From positions 62,001-126,000 of the forward strand of contig NZ_CP121682.1 in NCBI RefSeq assembly GCF_029760955.1: a stretch of 64,000 nucleotides of DNA, in the 5' to 3' direction. The notes below the pieces were generated by a model. That model made no database searches. It was not told where the DNA came from and saw nothing but the letters and a program-made list of their open reading frames with translations. This document shows positions 1 to 9,289 of this stretch, one piece after another (position 1 is the stretch's first letter; every line of letters begins with the position of its first letter). The DNA comes from Streptomyces cathayae. GTDB lineage: Bacteria > Actinomycetota > Actinomycetes > Streptomycetales > Streptomycetaceae. The position numbers and the translations under genes were made by a program.

Positions 1-935
1 TTCGTCAGGGCCTCCTGCACGATGCGGTACGCGGCCAGATCCACCGCCGGCGCCGGCGGCCCGGCCACACCGCGCCGCGTATACCCGACGGACAGGCCCA
101 CCCGCCCGAAGGACGCCAGCAGCTCCGGCACCTGCGCCAGACCCGGCATCGGATCCCGCGGCGCCCGCGGATCATCGGACTGCCGCAGCAGACCCACGGT
201 CACCCGGAGTTCCTCCAGCGCGGACCGACTGGTGTCCCGGATGCCCTCCAACGCGGTCACCAACTGCTCCGGCCGCCGCTCCACCAGGTGAACAGCAACA
301 CCGGCCTGCGCATTGATCAAGGCGATATGGTGCGCGACCACATCATGCAACTCGCGCGCGATCCGGATCCGCTCGGCCGCCACCCGCTGCCGCGCCTCCT
401 GCTCACGCGTCCGCTCCGCATACTCCGCCCGTTCCTCCACCGCCGCCACATACGCGCGACGCGAACGCACCCCGTCCCCCACCGCGGCAGGCAGCGCCGT
501 CCAGGCCACCATCGCCACGTTGTCCCCGAGCCATGACCGGGAGCCGAACACCACACCCGCCCCCACCAGCAGAGCGGCCGACGCCGACGCCACCACCCAC
601 GTCGTCCGCCGGTCGGTCCGGACCGCCACGGTGTAGACGGACACAATGACCGGACTCGTCACCAACGGACTCTCCCGCACCCCGAGCACCTGAAAACCCA
701 CCCCGCACACAAGCGCGACGGCCAGGACACCGAACGGGTGACGACGACGCCACAACAACGCAAAACAACAGACCCCCGCCAGCACCACAGCAGCCGGACG
801 GACCGCCACCCGGTGCTCCTGCGGGATGACGGAGGCCGCCGCCACCGACAGCACGAACAACACCACCGGCCCCAGCACATCCAGCGTCCCGAGCGGAGCA
901 CCCGCCCCCCGCCGCCAACCGCTGATCACCACCAT
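1..935 (-). CDS. Two-component sensor histidine kinase (3' part beyond window)
   Basis: Membrane sensor kinase of the NarL/DesK type. The ATG at 935 reads towards the window edge; 311 codons are visible, so the ATP-binding domain lies outside. Residues 20-150 carry several hydrophobic segments (for example around VLFVLSVAAA and ASAALLVGAG). A charged linker follows, then the phospho-acceptor helix with ARELHDVVAHH, in which His197 is the expected phosphorylation site. The LHDxxxHH pattern is that of HisKA_3 kinases, which pair with LuxR-type response regulators; the partner should be the next gene leftwards. The family call is firm; the stimulus cannot be read. Confidence 0.85.
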   Translation of the reverse strand, partial: MVVISGWRRGAGAPLGTLDVLGPVVLFVLSVAAASVIPQEHRVAVRPAAVVLAGVCCFALLWRRRHPFGVLAVALVCGVGFQVLGVRESPLVTSPVIVSVYTVAVRTDRRTTWVVASASAALLVGAGVVFGSRSWLGDNVAMVAWTALPAAVGDGVRSRRAYVAAVEERAEYAERTREQEARQRVAAERIRIARELHDVVAHHIALINAQAGVAVHLVERRPEQLVTALEGIRDTSRSALEELRVTVGLLRQSDDPRAPRDPMPGLAQVPELLASFGRVGLSVGYTRRGVAGPPAPAVDLAAYRIVQEALT

Positions 936-1124
936 GCCACCACCGTAGAACCGACACCCGGACACCGCCGACCCAGCCGACACCGAACACCACCGCGGAG
1001 ACATCCGATCGGGCGATGACAACGACAACCCGCACAGCCCCACCACCACCCCAGGACCCGGCACAGGACGGCCGAATGCCGATACCCGACGCCAAGGCTC
1101 GATCCCGAAGCCCCGGAGCCTGAG

Positions 1125-1868
1125 CGGGCTCTTTGAAGACGCCGCGATACAGATCCAGGCGAAGCCGGTGGGCAGCGGCCCGCCCACCTCCAGTCGGGAG
1201 GTGTGGCTCCCGTCCGCCTGCCGCTGGGCCCGCAGGAACACCGCGCCTTCTGCCGGTGGCTTCTTGTGGAGGCTGTGGGCGAGGTCGAATAGGTGGGCGA
1301 CAAGCAGGACCTTGACGCCGGAATCGAGAAGGGCGCGGGTGATCTGCCGGGCGATCTCGGCCCCCTCTCGCTCGTTGGTCGCCGCGAAGGACTCGTTGAA
1401 CAGCACCATCGCCCCGGACATCACGAGGTCCGCGATGCCGCTCATCCGGGACAGCTCCTCGTCCAGCTTGCCGCTCTCCATCTCCGCGTCCTCCTCGCGC
1501 CAAAAGTGCGTGAACAGCCACGCACGGACGTCCGCCGCGAAGGAGTAGGCGGATACGAACATGTCCGCCTGCATCATCAGCTGCGCCACTCCGACGCTGC
1601 GCAGGAACGTGGATTTGCCGCCCGCATTGGCCCCGGTGATCACCAGCAGTGGCACCCCGTCGGCGTCGACGTCGTTGCCGACCACCCGCTCCTTGCGGCG
1701 CAGACTCAGGCGGGGGTCGTAGAGGCCGCGGCAGCTCAGGGCGGGCGCTCCAGCGGGCAGAGCTGTGGGGAAGGGGAAGCAGAGCGGCTCCTGCTCGGCC
1801 GCAAGCCGCTGATGGAGGTGCAGGCAGCCCACGTAGAAGCCGAGTTGGGTGCGGTTCCTCTCGAGTGA
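1125..1868 (-). pseudogene. Truncated, frameshifted MutS-family ATPase
   Basis: C-terminal part of a MutS-like DNA mismatch-repair-type ATPase. Reading leftwards from about 1868 the frame gives ERNRTQLGFYVGCLHLHQRL, then the Walker A region ITGANAGGKSTFLRSVG (about 1610-1640), then ELSRMSGIADLV, the Walker B-like VLFNESFAATN and VLLVAHLFDLAH, all typical of the MutS ATPase fold. The expected C-terminus LDLYRGVFKEP is only found one frame over, near 1130-1165, so there is an indel just before it. The N-terminal half (clamp and lever domains, roughly 300 residues) is missing; sequence at about 1870-1910 instead looks like the tail of an IS gene. Non-functional remnant. Confidence 0.75.
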
Positions 1869-1985
1869 CGGCCGCGATCAAGTGGTGAGGTCGTAGTTCC
1901 GCTGGTGAGTGCATCAGGCGGCATGCCGAAAACCATGCGGCGGGGAACCGCGCCGCGTCGGGCCACTGGGCCGGTGAGCAACGCC

Positions 1986-2636
1986 ATGGCTGAGTACGAA
2001 GCGGATACCGAACAGTTGAAGCGAAGGATCTACCTCGGCCTGCGTCAGGACAATCTCGACCCACAGCAAGTCGTCGCCCTCGCCTGCGAACTGCTCGACT
2101 GGTTCCACCGCACCGACGCCGTCCTGGAGGCCGTCGAACGGAATCCGGCCGAGGTGCCACGGTCGGAGATGACAGCCCTGGCCTGGCGCATCCTGGACGA
2201 CGTGGGTTTCGAGCCGGGCTTCGACCTCGCCCCCGAGCGTTTGGAGACGTTGCGCGACGCGCTGCGGATCATAGCCCGCGACCTGCCCACGCGTGGGATC
2301 GAGGGCGAACCGGAGATCGAGGTCCTGGAGGACTGGTTCCCCGCGGGAGCCGGTGTCCGCCTTGCCGACGGTGAAAGGCTCAACCGGGGCGGCCACATCC
2401 TGCCGAGCATGTGCGACGACCCGACCATGGCACTGACCAGTCTGACGACCATGATCCAGGAGAGCCTGCTCGAACAGACCTGGCAGGTCTGGCCGGTGTG
2501 CCCCCGACATGACCTCGGCGTCCACGGCTCGAAGCGGGAGCGCGAGGTTGTGTGGTGGTGCGCGGGCGATGACGGACGCATGCTGGCGCCGGTCGGCGAA
2601 CTCGCCCACGCTCTCGGCCGCCGTCGCCCCAAGTAG
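1986..2636 (+). CDS. Hypothetical protein, 216 aa
   Basis: I do not recognise this protein. The ATG at 1986 (MAEYEADTEQLKRRIYLGL) is chosen because the sequence becomes strongly protein-like there; an in-frame start exists 27 codons earlier but its product looks like junk. It is acidic and helical with many Leu/Glu/Arg residues in the first 130 residues, followed by a segment rich in Trp and Cys near the C-terminus (WPVCPRHDLGVH, WWCAGDDGR), which could form a small metal-binding unit. It stands alone between a MutS remnant and an IS remnant. Codon use is normal for the window, so it is probably a real gene. Confidence 0.65.
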   Translation: MAEYEADTEQLKRRIYLGLRQDNLDPQQVVALACELLDWFHRTDAVLEAVERNPAEVPRSEMTALAWRILDDVGFEPGFDLAPERLETLRDALRIIARDLPTRGIEGEPEIEVLEDWFPAGAGVRLADGERLNRGGHILPSMCDDPTMALTSLTTMIQESLLEQTWQVWPVCPRHDLGVHGSKREREVVWWCAGDDGRMLAPVGELAHALGRRRPK

Positions 2637-2678
2637 GGCTGGCGGTGGGGTGCAGTTCGTTTCGAACGACCGCCGGGA

Positions 2679-3010
2679 TCAGGCGGTGCGTGCGTAGTTC
2701 CGCTGGTCGGGTGCGAGGGAGAGGCGTTCGTGTTCGCGGGCGGCGTGGTAGCGCCAGTAGGGGTCGAGGTCTCCGTTGGCAAGGACGGCACGCAGTCGCA
2801 GTACGGCTTCCGCTCCGAGCCGCGGACGGCTTCGGTCACCGCGAGTCGCCGTAATCCCGTCGAGTGCCGCCCGCCGGCAGCGACAGCGCAGCGTCGGCGG
2901 GGTGGACGTTGCCCACGCCTCGGCCCCGGTGGGCGACTCTGGCGACCCGGACCATACCGAACACGGGCGGCTGCCTCGCGCGCTTCCAACTCCTCGAACA
3001 GCGAGCCCAT
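2679..3010 (-). pseudogene. Transposase-associated remnant (ISKra4-like tail)
   Basis: A degenerate leftward IS-gene remnant. At 3010 a Met begins [18 protein letters not shown], a start I have seen in streptomycete IS-linked proteins. At its other end the frame reads [18 protein letters not shown] then [13 protein letters not shown] and stops at 2679, which resembles the C-terminus of ISKra4-type transposases. The two ends lie in different frames and the middle is far too short, so the gene has lost most of its body. A second trace of the same tail (QRNYDLTT-stop) sits at about 1875-1905. The family name is tentative. Confidence 0.4.
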
Positions 3011-3381
3011 CCGCCATCCCTCCTCCGCTACCACGGTAGAGACGAACGGCCCCGAACACAGCCCCGTTCAGCGCTCTTCCAGCTCAACCCTTCCCTTCAG
3101 AGGACCGCACCCCATCTCGAACGCGTTCGCCATACCCAGGTACGCCAGTCGCAGCAGCACGACCGATCATCCTGCCGCGCCCACCGCCGCCGCGCGACAG
3201 CGGCGACTCGATCGGCCACGGCCAGCACCCCGAAACCCGCTCCCACCTGTATGGATGAGGTATTCAGCAAGGGCCGGGCCCTCCGCCACGGAATGAGCAG
3301 GGTCGCTGTGCCACTGCCGCAGGGGAACCAGGCGAACCGCGCCACCATCTTCCCCAGGAGTCCACGGAAGGGGCGGAACGA
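3011..3381. other. Intergenic region, no gene seen
   Basis: No convincing coding sequence. About 30 bp at 3229-3260 (cacctgtatggatgaggt...) resemble, with some mismatches, a stretch at about 11560-11530 on the opposite strand; both would read PTC(M/T)DEVF. The meaning is unknown; it may be a short dispersed IS-end sequence. Confidence 0.4.
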
Positions 3382-3883
3382 GTGGGTACGGACACGGACA
3401 CCCTCAGGCCACTGCCGGAGTCGCTCCGGGAACATGCCCGGCGCCTCGGGGGAGAAGGTCGCCTTCCAGGACCGCCGTACGCGGCGGACCTACCGGGACC
3501 TGGAATGCAGGACCGGACGGCTGGCCGGACATGTGGCGGGGCTCGGCCTGGCGCGGGGCGAACGGGTGGCCATCCTGCTCGGCAACCGTGTCGAGGCGGT
3601 CGAGAGCCTGCTCGCCGTCACCCGGGCGAGCGGGGTGGGGGTGCCGCTGGATCCCGGGAGCTCAGGGGCGGAGTTGGCCCGTCTGCTGGAGGACTGTGGT
3701 GCGCGCGTGCTCATCACCGATGAGGCCCGGCTGACGCATCGGCGGGGACTGCTGTCCCGCTCCGGGCTGATCGTGGTGGTGGAGGAGGTGCGACAAGGCG
3801 GAGGAGCAAGCAACGCGACCAAGGCCGTCTCTTCCGGCACCCGGCAACCGGTGCGGCGCCGCCGACACCTGTTCACCGTGTGA
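3382..3883 (+). pseudogene. Acyl-CoA ligase / PKS-loading-type AMP-binding N-terminus, frameshifted
   Basis: Start of an AMP-forming acyl-CoA ligase. The GTG at 3382, with AAGGGG upstream, gives VGTDTDTLRPLPESLREHARRLGG; after a G5 run near 3452 the homology continues one frame over as EKVAFQDRRTRRTYRDLE and GRLAGHVAGLGLARGERVA. The hydrophobic nucleotide-binding core follows (VGVPLDPGSSGAELARLLED). Removing one G restores a single frame. The AMP-binding signature and the rest of the enzyme (about 350 residues) are absent. The N-terminal style is that of CoA-ligase loading domains at the front of type I polyketide synthases; no PKS gene is in the window. I call it a leftover of a deleted biosynthetic gene. 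Confidence 0.6.
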
Positions 3884-4113
3884 TTCGCGCGCATCCTCAC
3901 GATGAGTGGTGTCTTCACCGGCACCGTCGGGATCGCCCTCGGTGGACTCCGCGACCGCGCCTGCGGCAGTCGTCATCGGCCCCGCGGCTGCCTGCGCCCC
4001 GCCCCGGCACTGCGGGACGAGCCACAGGAGGAGGCAAAGCCGGCCGCGTCATCGCCCCGGCCGCCGGAACACAGCAAGCGGTCCGTCGCCCGGCAGCTCG
4101 GCATTGTCCCGCG
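3884..4113. other. Intergenic region, no gene seen
   Basis: GC-rich sequence with short open frames on both strands but no ribosome-binding site, conserved motif or hairpin that I can defend. It joins the ligase remnant to an IS integrase tail. Confidence 0.4.
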
Positions 4114-4275
4114 TCAAGTAACCGGCAGGTTTTCGAGATCTGGAAAGTTGGGGACGAGCGGGTCGGCGGCGCCGGCGTGGACGTCATAGGGCCGGTTCCA
4201 GGCCAGCGCCTCGTGTGGTCGGACGGTGTTGCACTCACGCCGGTACTCCTCGGGGGGCCGGGGGGCGTGGAGCAA
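4114..4275 (-). pseudogene. Integrase-type (rve) transposase, C-terminal fragment
   Basis: Last 50 or so codons of an IS3/IS481-type DDE integrase, read leftwards to a TGA at 4114. The frame gives PPEEYRRECNTVRPHEAL, then AWNRPYDVHAGAADPLVPNF. The N-T-V-R-P-H-E-A-L block is the usual end of the rve catalytic core, with Glu as the last acidic residue. The fragment is cut at its 5' side, where IS256-like DNA begins. Confidence 0.65.
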
Positions 4276-5640
4276 TGCTCAGGACTTGTGGATCGGCTCT
4301 CCGGGGAGAACGCACGAGGGGCGTACCTTCCCGAGTGAGTGATCAGCAAGTCACCGAGTAGGCCCGCGTTCGCAGCGCGGGTCGGGAAGGCACGCCCATG
4401 CTCAGCGTAGTCAACGACAACGGCACCACCTCCACCGGCTTCCTGATCGACGACATAGTCCGCGAGGGCGCCCGGCGCATGCTCTCCGCTGCGCTGGAGG
4501 CGGAAGTCGACCAGTACACAGCCGAGTCGGCCGACCAGAAGGACGGGCGAGGCCGCCGTCTGGTGGTGCGCAACGGCTACCACCGCGAGCGTGCTGTCAC
4601 CACGGCCGCCGGTTCCATCGAGGTGAAGGCGCCGCGGGTGAACGACAAGTGCGTCGACGAGGCCACCGGGGAGCGGATGCGGTTCTCCTCGAAGATCCTG
4701 CCGCCGTGGTGCCGCAAGTCGCCCAAGGTCAGCGAGGTGCTGCCGCTGCTGTACCTGCACGGCCTGTCCTCCGGCGACTTCGTGCCCGCCCTGGCGCAGT
4801 TCCTCGGCAGCTCGGCCGGGCTGTCGCCGGCCACCGTCACGCGGCTGACCAAGCAGTGGCAGGACGACCACGTCGCCTTCCAGGCCCGTGACCTGCACGA
4901 GTCGGACTACGTGTACGTGTGGGCCGACGGCGTGCACCCCAAGGTCCGCCTCGGCCAGGCCCACTCCTGCGTGCTCGTCCTCATGGGCGTGCGCCCCGAC
5001 GGCACCAAGGAACTGATCGCGCTCGCCGAGGGCCTGCGCGAGTCGGCCGAGTCCTGGGCCGACCTGCTGCGCGACTGCCGCCGGCGCGGCATGCGAGATC
5101 CCGAGCTGGTCGTCGGCGACGGCGCCATGGGACTGTGGAAGGCCCTGGCCGAGGTGTTCCCCGCCGCCCGGCACCAACGCTGCTGGGTACACAAAGTCCG
5201 AAACGTGACGAACGCCCTGCCGAAGTCCGCGCAGCCGGGCGCGAAGAAGGCCCTGCAGGAGATCTACAACGCCGAGGACCGCGACCACGCCCTCAAGACC
5301 GTGAGATCGTTCGAGAAGGCGTACGGCGCGAAGTGGCCCAGGGCCGTCAAGAAGATCACCGAAGACGTGGACGAACTCCTCGCGTTCTACGCGTTCCCCG
5401 CCGAACACCGGATCCACCTGCGCACCACGAACCCGATCGAGTCGACCTTCAGCACAGTCCGGCTCCGGACGAAGGTCACCCGCGGTGCCGGCAGCCCGGC
5501 CGCCGCCCTGGCGATGGGGTTCAAGCTCGCCGAGTCCGCCCAGGCCCGCCGGCGCGCGATCACCGCACCCCGTCTCGTCGCCCTCGTCCGGGCCGGAGCC
5601 CGCTTCGAGGGCGGTCAGCTCGCGAACGCCCTGAGGCGGT
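4276..5640 (+). mobile_element. IS256-family insertion sequence (right end lost)
   Basis: The left part lies immediately next to the broken integrase and precedes the transposase by about 120 bp. No sequence matching the inverse of the left end could be found after the transposase, and the next gene (glyoxalase-like, GTG at 5647) starts almost at once, so the right terminus appears deleted. Boundaries are approximate. Confidence 0.55.
4398..5640 (+). CDS. IS256-family transposase, 3' end altered
   Basis: DDE transposase of the Transposase_mut (IS256) family, about 410 residues of homologous sequence. The ATG at 4398 gives MLSVVNDNGTTSTGFLIDDI, followed by VRNGYHRERAVTTAAGSIEV, the usual N-terminal recognition region. 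Catalytic landmarks are VYVWADGVHPKVR (first Asp), VVGDGAMGLWKAL (second Asp), the C/H motif HQRCWVHKVRNV, and TTNPIESTFSTVR (Glu). The family-like sequence ends at about ARFEGGQLA. The open frame then continues to 5816 through unrelated DNA that belongs to the next gene, so the native stop and right inverted repeat are gone. It could still encode a fusion protein, but mobility of the element is unlikely. Confidence 0.8.
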
Positions 5641-5646
5641 GGCCGC

Positions 5647-6066
5647 GTGAGCCGGCCGACCAGCGGCACGCTGCATCACATCGAACTCTGGGTGCCGGAC
5701 CTCGACCACGCGCTCACCTCTCTCGGCTGGCTGCTGGAGGCACTGGGCTACACCCTCACCCAGAGCTGGGACAACGGCCGCAGCTGACACCTCGGGCCGA
5801 CCTACCTGGTCCTTGAGCAGTCCCGGGCCCTCGCCGCCGACCGGCACGACCGATGCCGGCCAGGGCTGAACCACCTGGCCTTTCACGTCGAGGACGACAG
5901 CACGGTCGAGCGGCTGGCCACCGACGCGGCGAACCACGGCTGGCACCTGCTGTTCCCGGACCGGCATCCACACGCCGGCGGCGAACGGCACTACGCCGCC
6001 TACCTGGAAAACGACGACGGCTTCGAGGTCGAACTCGTCGCGATCACGTCACCACAGCGAAAGTGA
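5647..6066 (+). pseudogene. Glyoxalase/VOC-fold protein with in-frame stop
   Basis: Vicinal-oxygen-chelate fold protein of about 139 codons. The GTG at 5647 gives MSRPTSGTLHHIELWVPDLD, with the typical beta-strand H-x-E pattern. A TGA at 5785-5787 interrupts the frame after SWDNGRS, where relatives normally have Trp; one base change from TGG explains it. Beyond it the frame reads HLGPTYLVLEQS, GLNHLAFHVEDD and, at the C-terminus, YLENDDGFEVELVA with the metal-ligand Glu. Everything except that codon is in register, so the inactivation is recent. The IS256 right end was probably lost upstream of this gene. Confidence 0.75.
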
Positions 6067-6875
6067 GAGCAACCGATCCACAGGTCTTGACGATTGCTCG
6101 TTTGGAGAGCAATCGTGAAGCCACAGCGGTCGGGGTCGGTCCCCGGCCCGGACTCCGCCGCCTCGACCATGGCCCGACGCAACAGCTGGTAGAGGGGCAG
6201 CAGGGACCACATCTCCTGCTCGACACCGACCAGGTCGCCCGAACGCAGGACTCGCCCCTGCAGAATGGTGTGACGCAACGTGTAGTAGGCGCTCTCGTGC
6301 TCCCAGCGCTCGTGATAGAGGCGCACGAGACGGTCGGCGGGGTAGCGCTGGGCGTTCAGCAGGGTGGTCACCAACCGGTAGGAGCCGTCGAAGCCACTGC
6401 CGTCCGTGCAGGCGACGCGCACCCGGGACTCGATGATGCGCACGGCGACACCGCCGATGACCGAGAGATGCGAAGAGTCCGCGAGCGGCTGGAGGACCGG
6501 CGGGCGGCGGCGCCGGCTGATGCGGCCGACGACGCGTGCGCCGGTGGCGTGCACGGCGGCGAGGAAGTCATTGCCGTCGAAGCCCCGGTCCCACAGCACC
6601 AGCATCTCGGGGCTCAGGTGATGCAACAGTCGGGTGGTGTAGGAGGTCTCGCCCTCCCGGGCGGGGCCGAACACTGCACCGATCACCGCGCGCGTCCCGG
6701 TCTCGACCAGCGTCATCAACTCGATCTGGGGATAACCGCCGTGCGGACACCGCCCCAGCCAGCCCCGGTTACGCCCGCTGTCCGGCACCTTGCCGGCAGC
6801 GAACCTCCCGGCAGCCACGGCAACCGTACGGGTGATGGCCGTCACCGGGACGGGCAGGACATGATGAGACAGCAA
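6067..6875 (-). pseudogene. IS4-family transposase lacking its N-terminal catalytic segment
   Basis: The TTG at 6875 starts LLSHHVLPVPVTAITRTVAV, the normal N-terminus. After about 28 residues the frame jumps straight to KVPDSGRNRGWLGRCPHGGY. In full-length relatives roughly 100 residues lie between these, including the block with the first catalytic Asp. Remaining landmarks are LVLWDRGFDGNDFLAAV (second Asp) and the IS4 signature YHERWEHESAYYTLRH with its Glu. The C-terminus (FTIALQTS) then runs out of the family sequence at about 6110. The frame is open throughout, so the deletion was in frame, but the enzyme cannot be active. Confidence 0.7.
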
Positions 6876-6940
6876 CGGGGCTCCTCGGATACAAGCTGTC
6901 TTGGTCGACTGCCTGTACCAACGAGCCCCGTTGCTCTACG
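6067..6940 (-). mobile_element. IS4-family element, internally deleted and 3' truncated
   Basis: The outer end is at about 6940, where an inverted repeat agcaacggggctc (6871-6883) faces gagccccgttgct (6923-6935), a terminal hairpin just before the transposase start. The other terminus runs directly into the broken glyoxalase gene and no matching inverted repeat is seen, so the element is truncated there. Confidence 0.6.
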
Positions 6941-6984
6941 TCGGGCCCGCTTTCAACGGGGTTGCGTGACCTGCGAAAACGCTA

Positions 6985-7273
6985 ACTACCCGGCCTTGGG
7001 GAAACTTCACTCGCAGCGCGTCCGTGTCGACCGTGCCCTGCTGTGCCTCGGTCGGCGCCGGGCCGCCGACTTCCTTCTCATCGGGTGGGGCGAGGGCGTT
7101 GAGCCGGAAGCCGGCGGCGAGCAGGTCTTCCACAGGGATGAGCCAGCCGCGGTCGTCGTAGAGCACGGCCCGGGCAGTTTGCTGGCTTCCCGGCGGCGCC
7201 GGATCGTCGTACGGCTCACGCCGCACGCGGCGCCGGCTTCGCTCTGGGCCAGCAGGGGGCGAGAGGTGCTCAT
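6985..7273 (-). pseudogene. Small HTH DNA-binding protein, frameshifted
   Basis: The ATG at 7273 gives MSTSRPLLAQSEAGAACGVS then RTTIRRRREASKLPG, a helix-turn-helix of the kind found in actinomycete plasmid or integrative-element control proteins. Immediately afterwards the sensible reading continues in another frame as AVLYDDRGWLIPVEDLLAAG and PDEKEVGGPAPTEAQQG. One base has been lost near 7168. The 3' end runs into the IS4 element. I infer a relic of an integrated element regulator. Confidence 0.55.
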
Positions 7274-7490
7274 GCTCCGTATCGTCCCTGGCCGCCGTCT
7301 CTGTTTGAAATCTCCCTGAGTGCGTCGGCGTGGTGGGGCTGGGACGGCAGGGCGTCGTTGTCCGGATTCATGATGGGGTGCCCGAGCAAGTATGGGAAAG
7401 CGGGGTGTTCGGGGTGGGATGCTGCAGACAGAACCCCGGCCCGATTCCAGCGGGCCGGGGTCTTCATGTTGTGCCGGGGTGGCGGTTGGA
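7274..7490. other. Intergenic region
   Basis: Contains a probable terminator for the leftward gene at 7491: the stem ccccggcccg (7434-7443) pairs with cgggccgggg (7453-7462), so the hairpin spans 7434-7462. No gene seen. Confidence 0.4.
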
Positions 7491-8351
7491 TCAGCGTCCG
7501 CCGTATCCGTTGTTCCCGCCGTGTTCGTTGTTCCCGTCGTGTCCGCGGAAGTGGTGGATGACTCGGAAGCTGCCGACTACTCCGTTCTTGACGAAGACGC
7601 CGCCCTCGACGTGGCGGGGGTGCACGCCGTTGCTGGAGCTGTGCGGTCCGACGGTGGCGATGGGGGCGCCGTTGTCGCAGGTGGCTCCGCGGAAGACCTC
7701 GACGGTCCTCCGGCTGTCGTTGCGGATGTTCAGGCTGCGGGAGCCCAGGCCGCTCACGACGGTGATGCAGTCGCCCGGGGCGGCCGAGTAGGAACGCTCG
7801 TTGATGTGGATCCGGCCTCCGAAGCCCCGGTCTCCGTTGTCGCTGCCTTCGAAGTCCCGGTCTTCGTTGTCCTTGCCCTCGTAGTCCTTGCCGGAGTCGC
7901 CGCCCTCGTTGCCCTTGCCCTCGTTGTCCTTACCGGAGTCGCCGCCCTCGTTGCCCTTGCCCTCGTTGTCCTTACCGGAGTCGCCGCCCTCGTTGCCCTT
8001 GCCCTCGTTGTCCTTACCGGAGTCGCCGCCCTCGTTGCCCTTGCCCTCGTTGTCCTTACCGGAGTCGCCGCCCTCGTTGCCCTTGCCCTCGTTGTCCTTA
8101 CCGGAGTCGCCGCCCTCGTTGCCCTTGCCCTCGTTGTCCTTACCGGAGTCGCCGCCCTCGTTGCCCTTGCCCTCGTTGTCCTTACCGGAGTCGCCGCCCG
8201 TGGGGGCCGCGGCGGGGGCGGCCGCCTGCTGGACCGCGGGGGCGGCCTGGGCCGGCTCGTAGGCGGACGCCGAGGCGTAGGTGATACCGGTGGCGGCCAG
8301 GGCCGCGGCGGCCGCGACGGCCGCGGTAACGACGTTGGGACGGGTAATCAT
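7491..8351 (-). CDS. Secreted repeat protein, 286 aa
   Basis: Exported protein of unknown function. The ATG at 8351 with AGGAGA upstream gives a signal peptide MITRPNVVTAAVAAAAALAA followed by TGITYASASA, with probable cleavage after ASA. An Ala/Pro stretch leads into eight copies of a 14-residue repeat (GGDSGKDNEGKGNE; the last copy differs at two positions), which is acidic, Gly-rich and surely disordered. The C-terminal ~120 residues (GRIHINERSYSAAPGDCITV ... SFRVIHHF) form a folded beta-rich module with two Cys that could pair, then a Gly/Asn-rich tail. Two truncated relatives occur at 12.7 and 18 kb. A cell-surface role is an inference from the signal peptide and the repeats only. Confidence 0.7.
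   Translation of the reverse strand: MITRPNVVTAAVAAAAALAATGITYASASAYEPAQAAPAVQQAAAPAAAPTGGDSGKDNEGKGNEGGDSGKDNEGKGNEGGDSGKDNEGKGNEGGDSGKDNEGKGNEGGDSGKDNEGKGNEGGDSGKDNEGKGNEGGDSGKDNEGKGNEGGDSGKDYEGKDNEDRDFEGSDNGDRGFGGRIHINERSYSAAPGDCITVVSGLGSRSLNIRNDSRRTVEVFRGATCDNGAPIATVGPHSSSNGVHPRHVEGGVFVKNGVVGSFRVIHHFRGHDGNNEHGGNNGYGGR
7866..8201. repeat. 42-bp direct repeat, 8 tandem copies
   Basis: Seven near-perfect copies and one diverged copy of a 42-bp unit within the coding sequence of the secreted protein. Each adds 14 residues in frame, so copy number can change by slippage without breaking the frame. The array is continuous without spacers, so it is not a CRISPR array. Confidence 0.9.
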
Positions 8352-9289
8352 CACGCGCTTCTCCTGTCTCGGGAAATCGGCCGGCCAGCCGACTCGTGAT
8401 GAACGTACTGGCCGATTCCCATATCTGCCATATCGAGACATAGGGGAAAGTCGGCAGATTGACTCCAATCGGGTTACAGTGGGGTGCTTGTGTGCCGTGT
8501 CATGGCGTGCTGACGGGTAACCAGATGACTTTTCCTGTAGTGGGCTTGATGCCCCGATACTCCGTCCGGGGGAATTTGCCGGCGCCTGCTCACCCTCACC
8601 GCAGCGTGTCGTTCGTTGACACATCAGGTGAAACTGGTATTCCCGTGGTGCTGCCGGGCGGCGGGCGGGCCCGTGTGACGTGGTGCCGTTTGCAGGGTGA
8701 GGTTCCTGCAGAACGTCCCGGTGGAGGCGAAGACCTGACGCTGGCTCCAGGTCTTCGTCACCATGCTCCTGCGGCCGGCCGGCGGGCCCACCCGAGTGTC
8801 TTGGAGGCGTGCTCGCCACCCGCAACGGGCCCCGTTCATGGTGCGGTGGGGCTCGATGGGCGAACCGGAACCTGGTTCATCGGGCTGGAGGCGGGACTTT
8901 CCAGCATGATCCATCCCGTGTTCGAGTCCTGGGTCAACAGATCCCACGTGCCACCGCGCGAACAGGCCAGGAACATGATGCCCCTCGCCGCGAGCCGATC
9001 GCGGACCCAACGGGGCCGGCGTGTCCGGTACCCGGCCCCTTCGCGCTTCCCCGCTCACCCGTCCGCCCCCTTCGCCGGCATCCGCACCGGCCGGCGAGCG
9101 GACGGTGCGGACATGCCGCCTTCCACGTCGCCGACGGCAGGCGGCATGCTGCCATGAATCTGGGTGGACGGCGGCAGAAGCCGTCCCCGGCTTCCCCATC
9201 CAGGCCCGGAGCACCGGACCCGCCGCACCCACGCCCGAGCCGACCCCGAACGCCGACGCTCAGCTTGATGTCACCGTAGAAGCTCCGCT
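8352..9289. other. Long intergenic region, partly duplicated at 18.2-18.8 kb
   Basis: No gene is convincing. The part from about 8360 to 8925 can be aligned along its length with 18205-18785 (for example gttcctgcagaacgtc at 8702 and 18572), both upstream of a copy of the secreted repeat protein. This suggests that a promoter or leader region was duplicated together with the gene. The part near 9256-9289 may be the displaced 3' end of tpg (see that entry). Confidence 0.5.

Noticed and set aside
403..2160. A 585-codon open frame on the minus strand spanning the sensor kinase and the MutS-like region
   Set aside because: It is in the wrong frame for both; the kinase and MutS motifs read in other frames. 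High GC keeps such shadow frames open.
7866..8201. Regular repeats as a CRISPR array
   Set aside because: The 42-bp units are directly adjacent, without spacers, and encode a 14-residue protein repeat.
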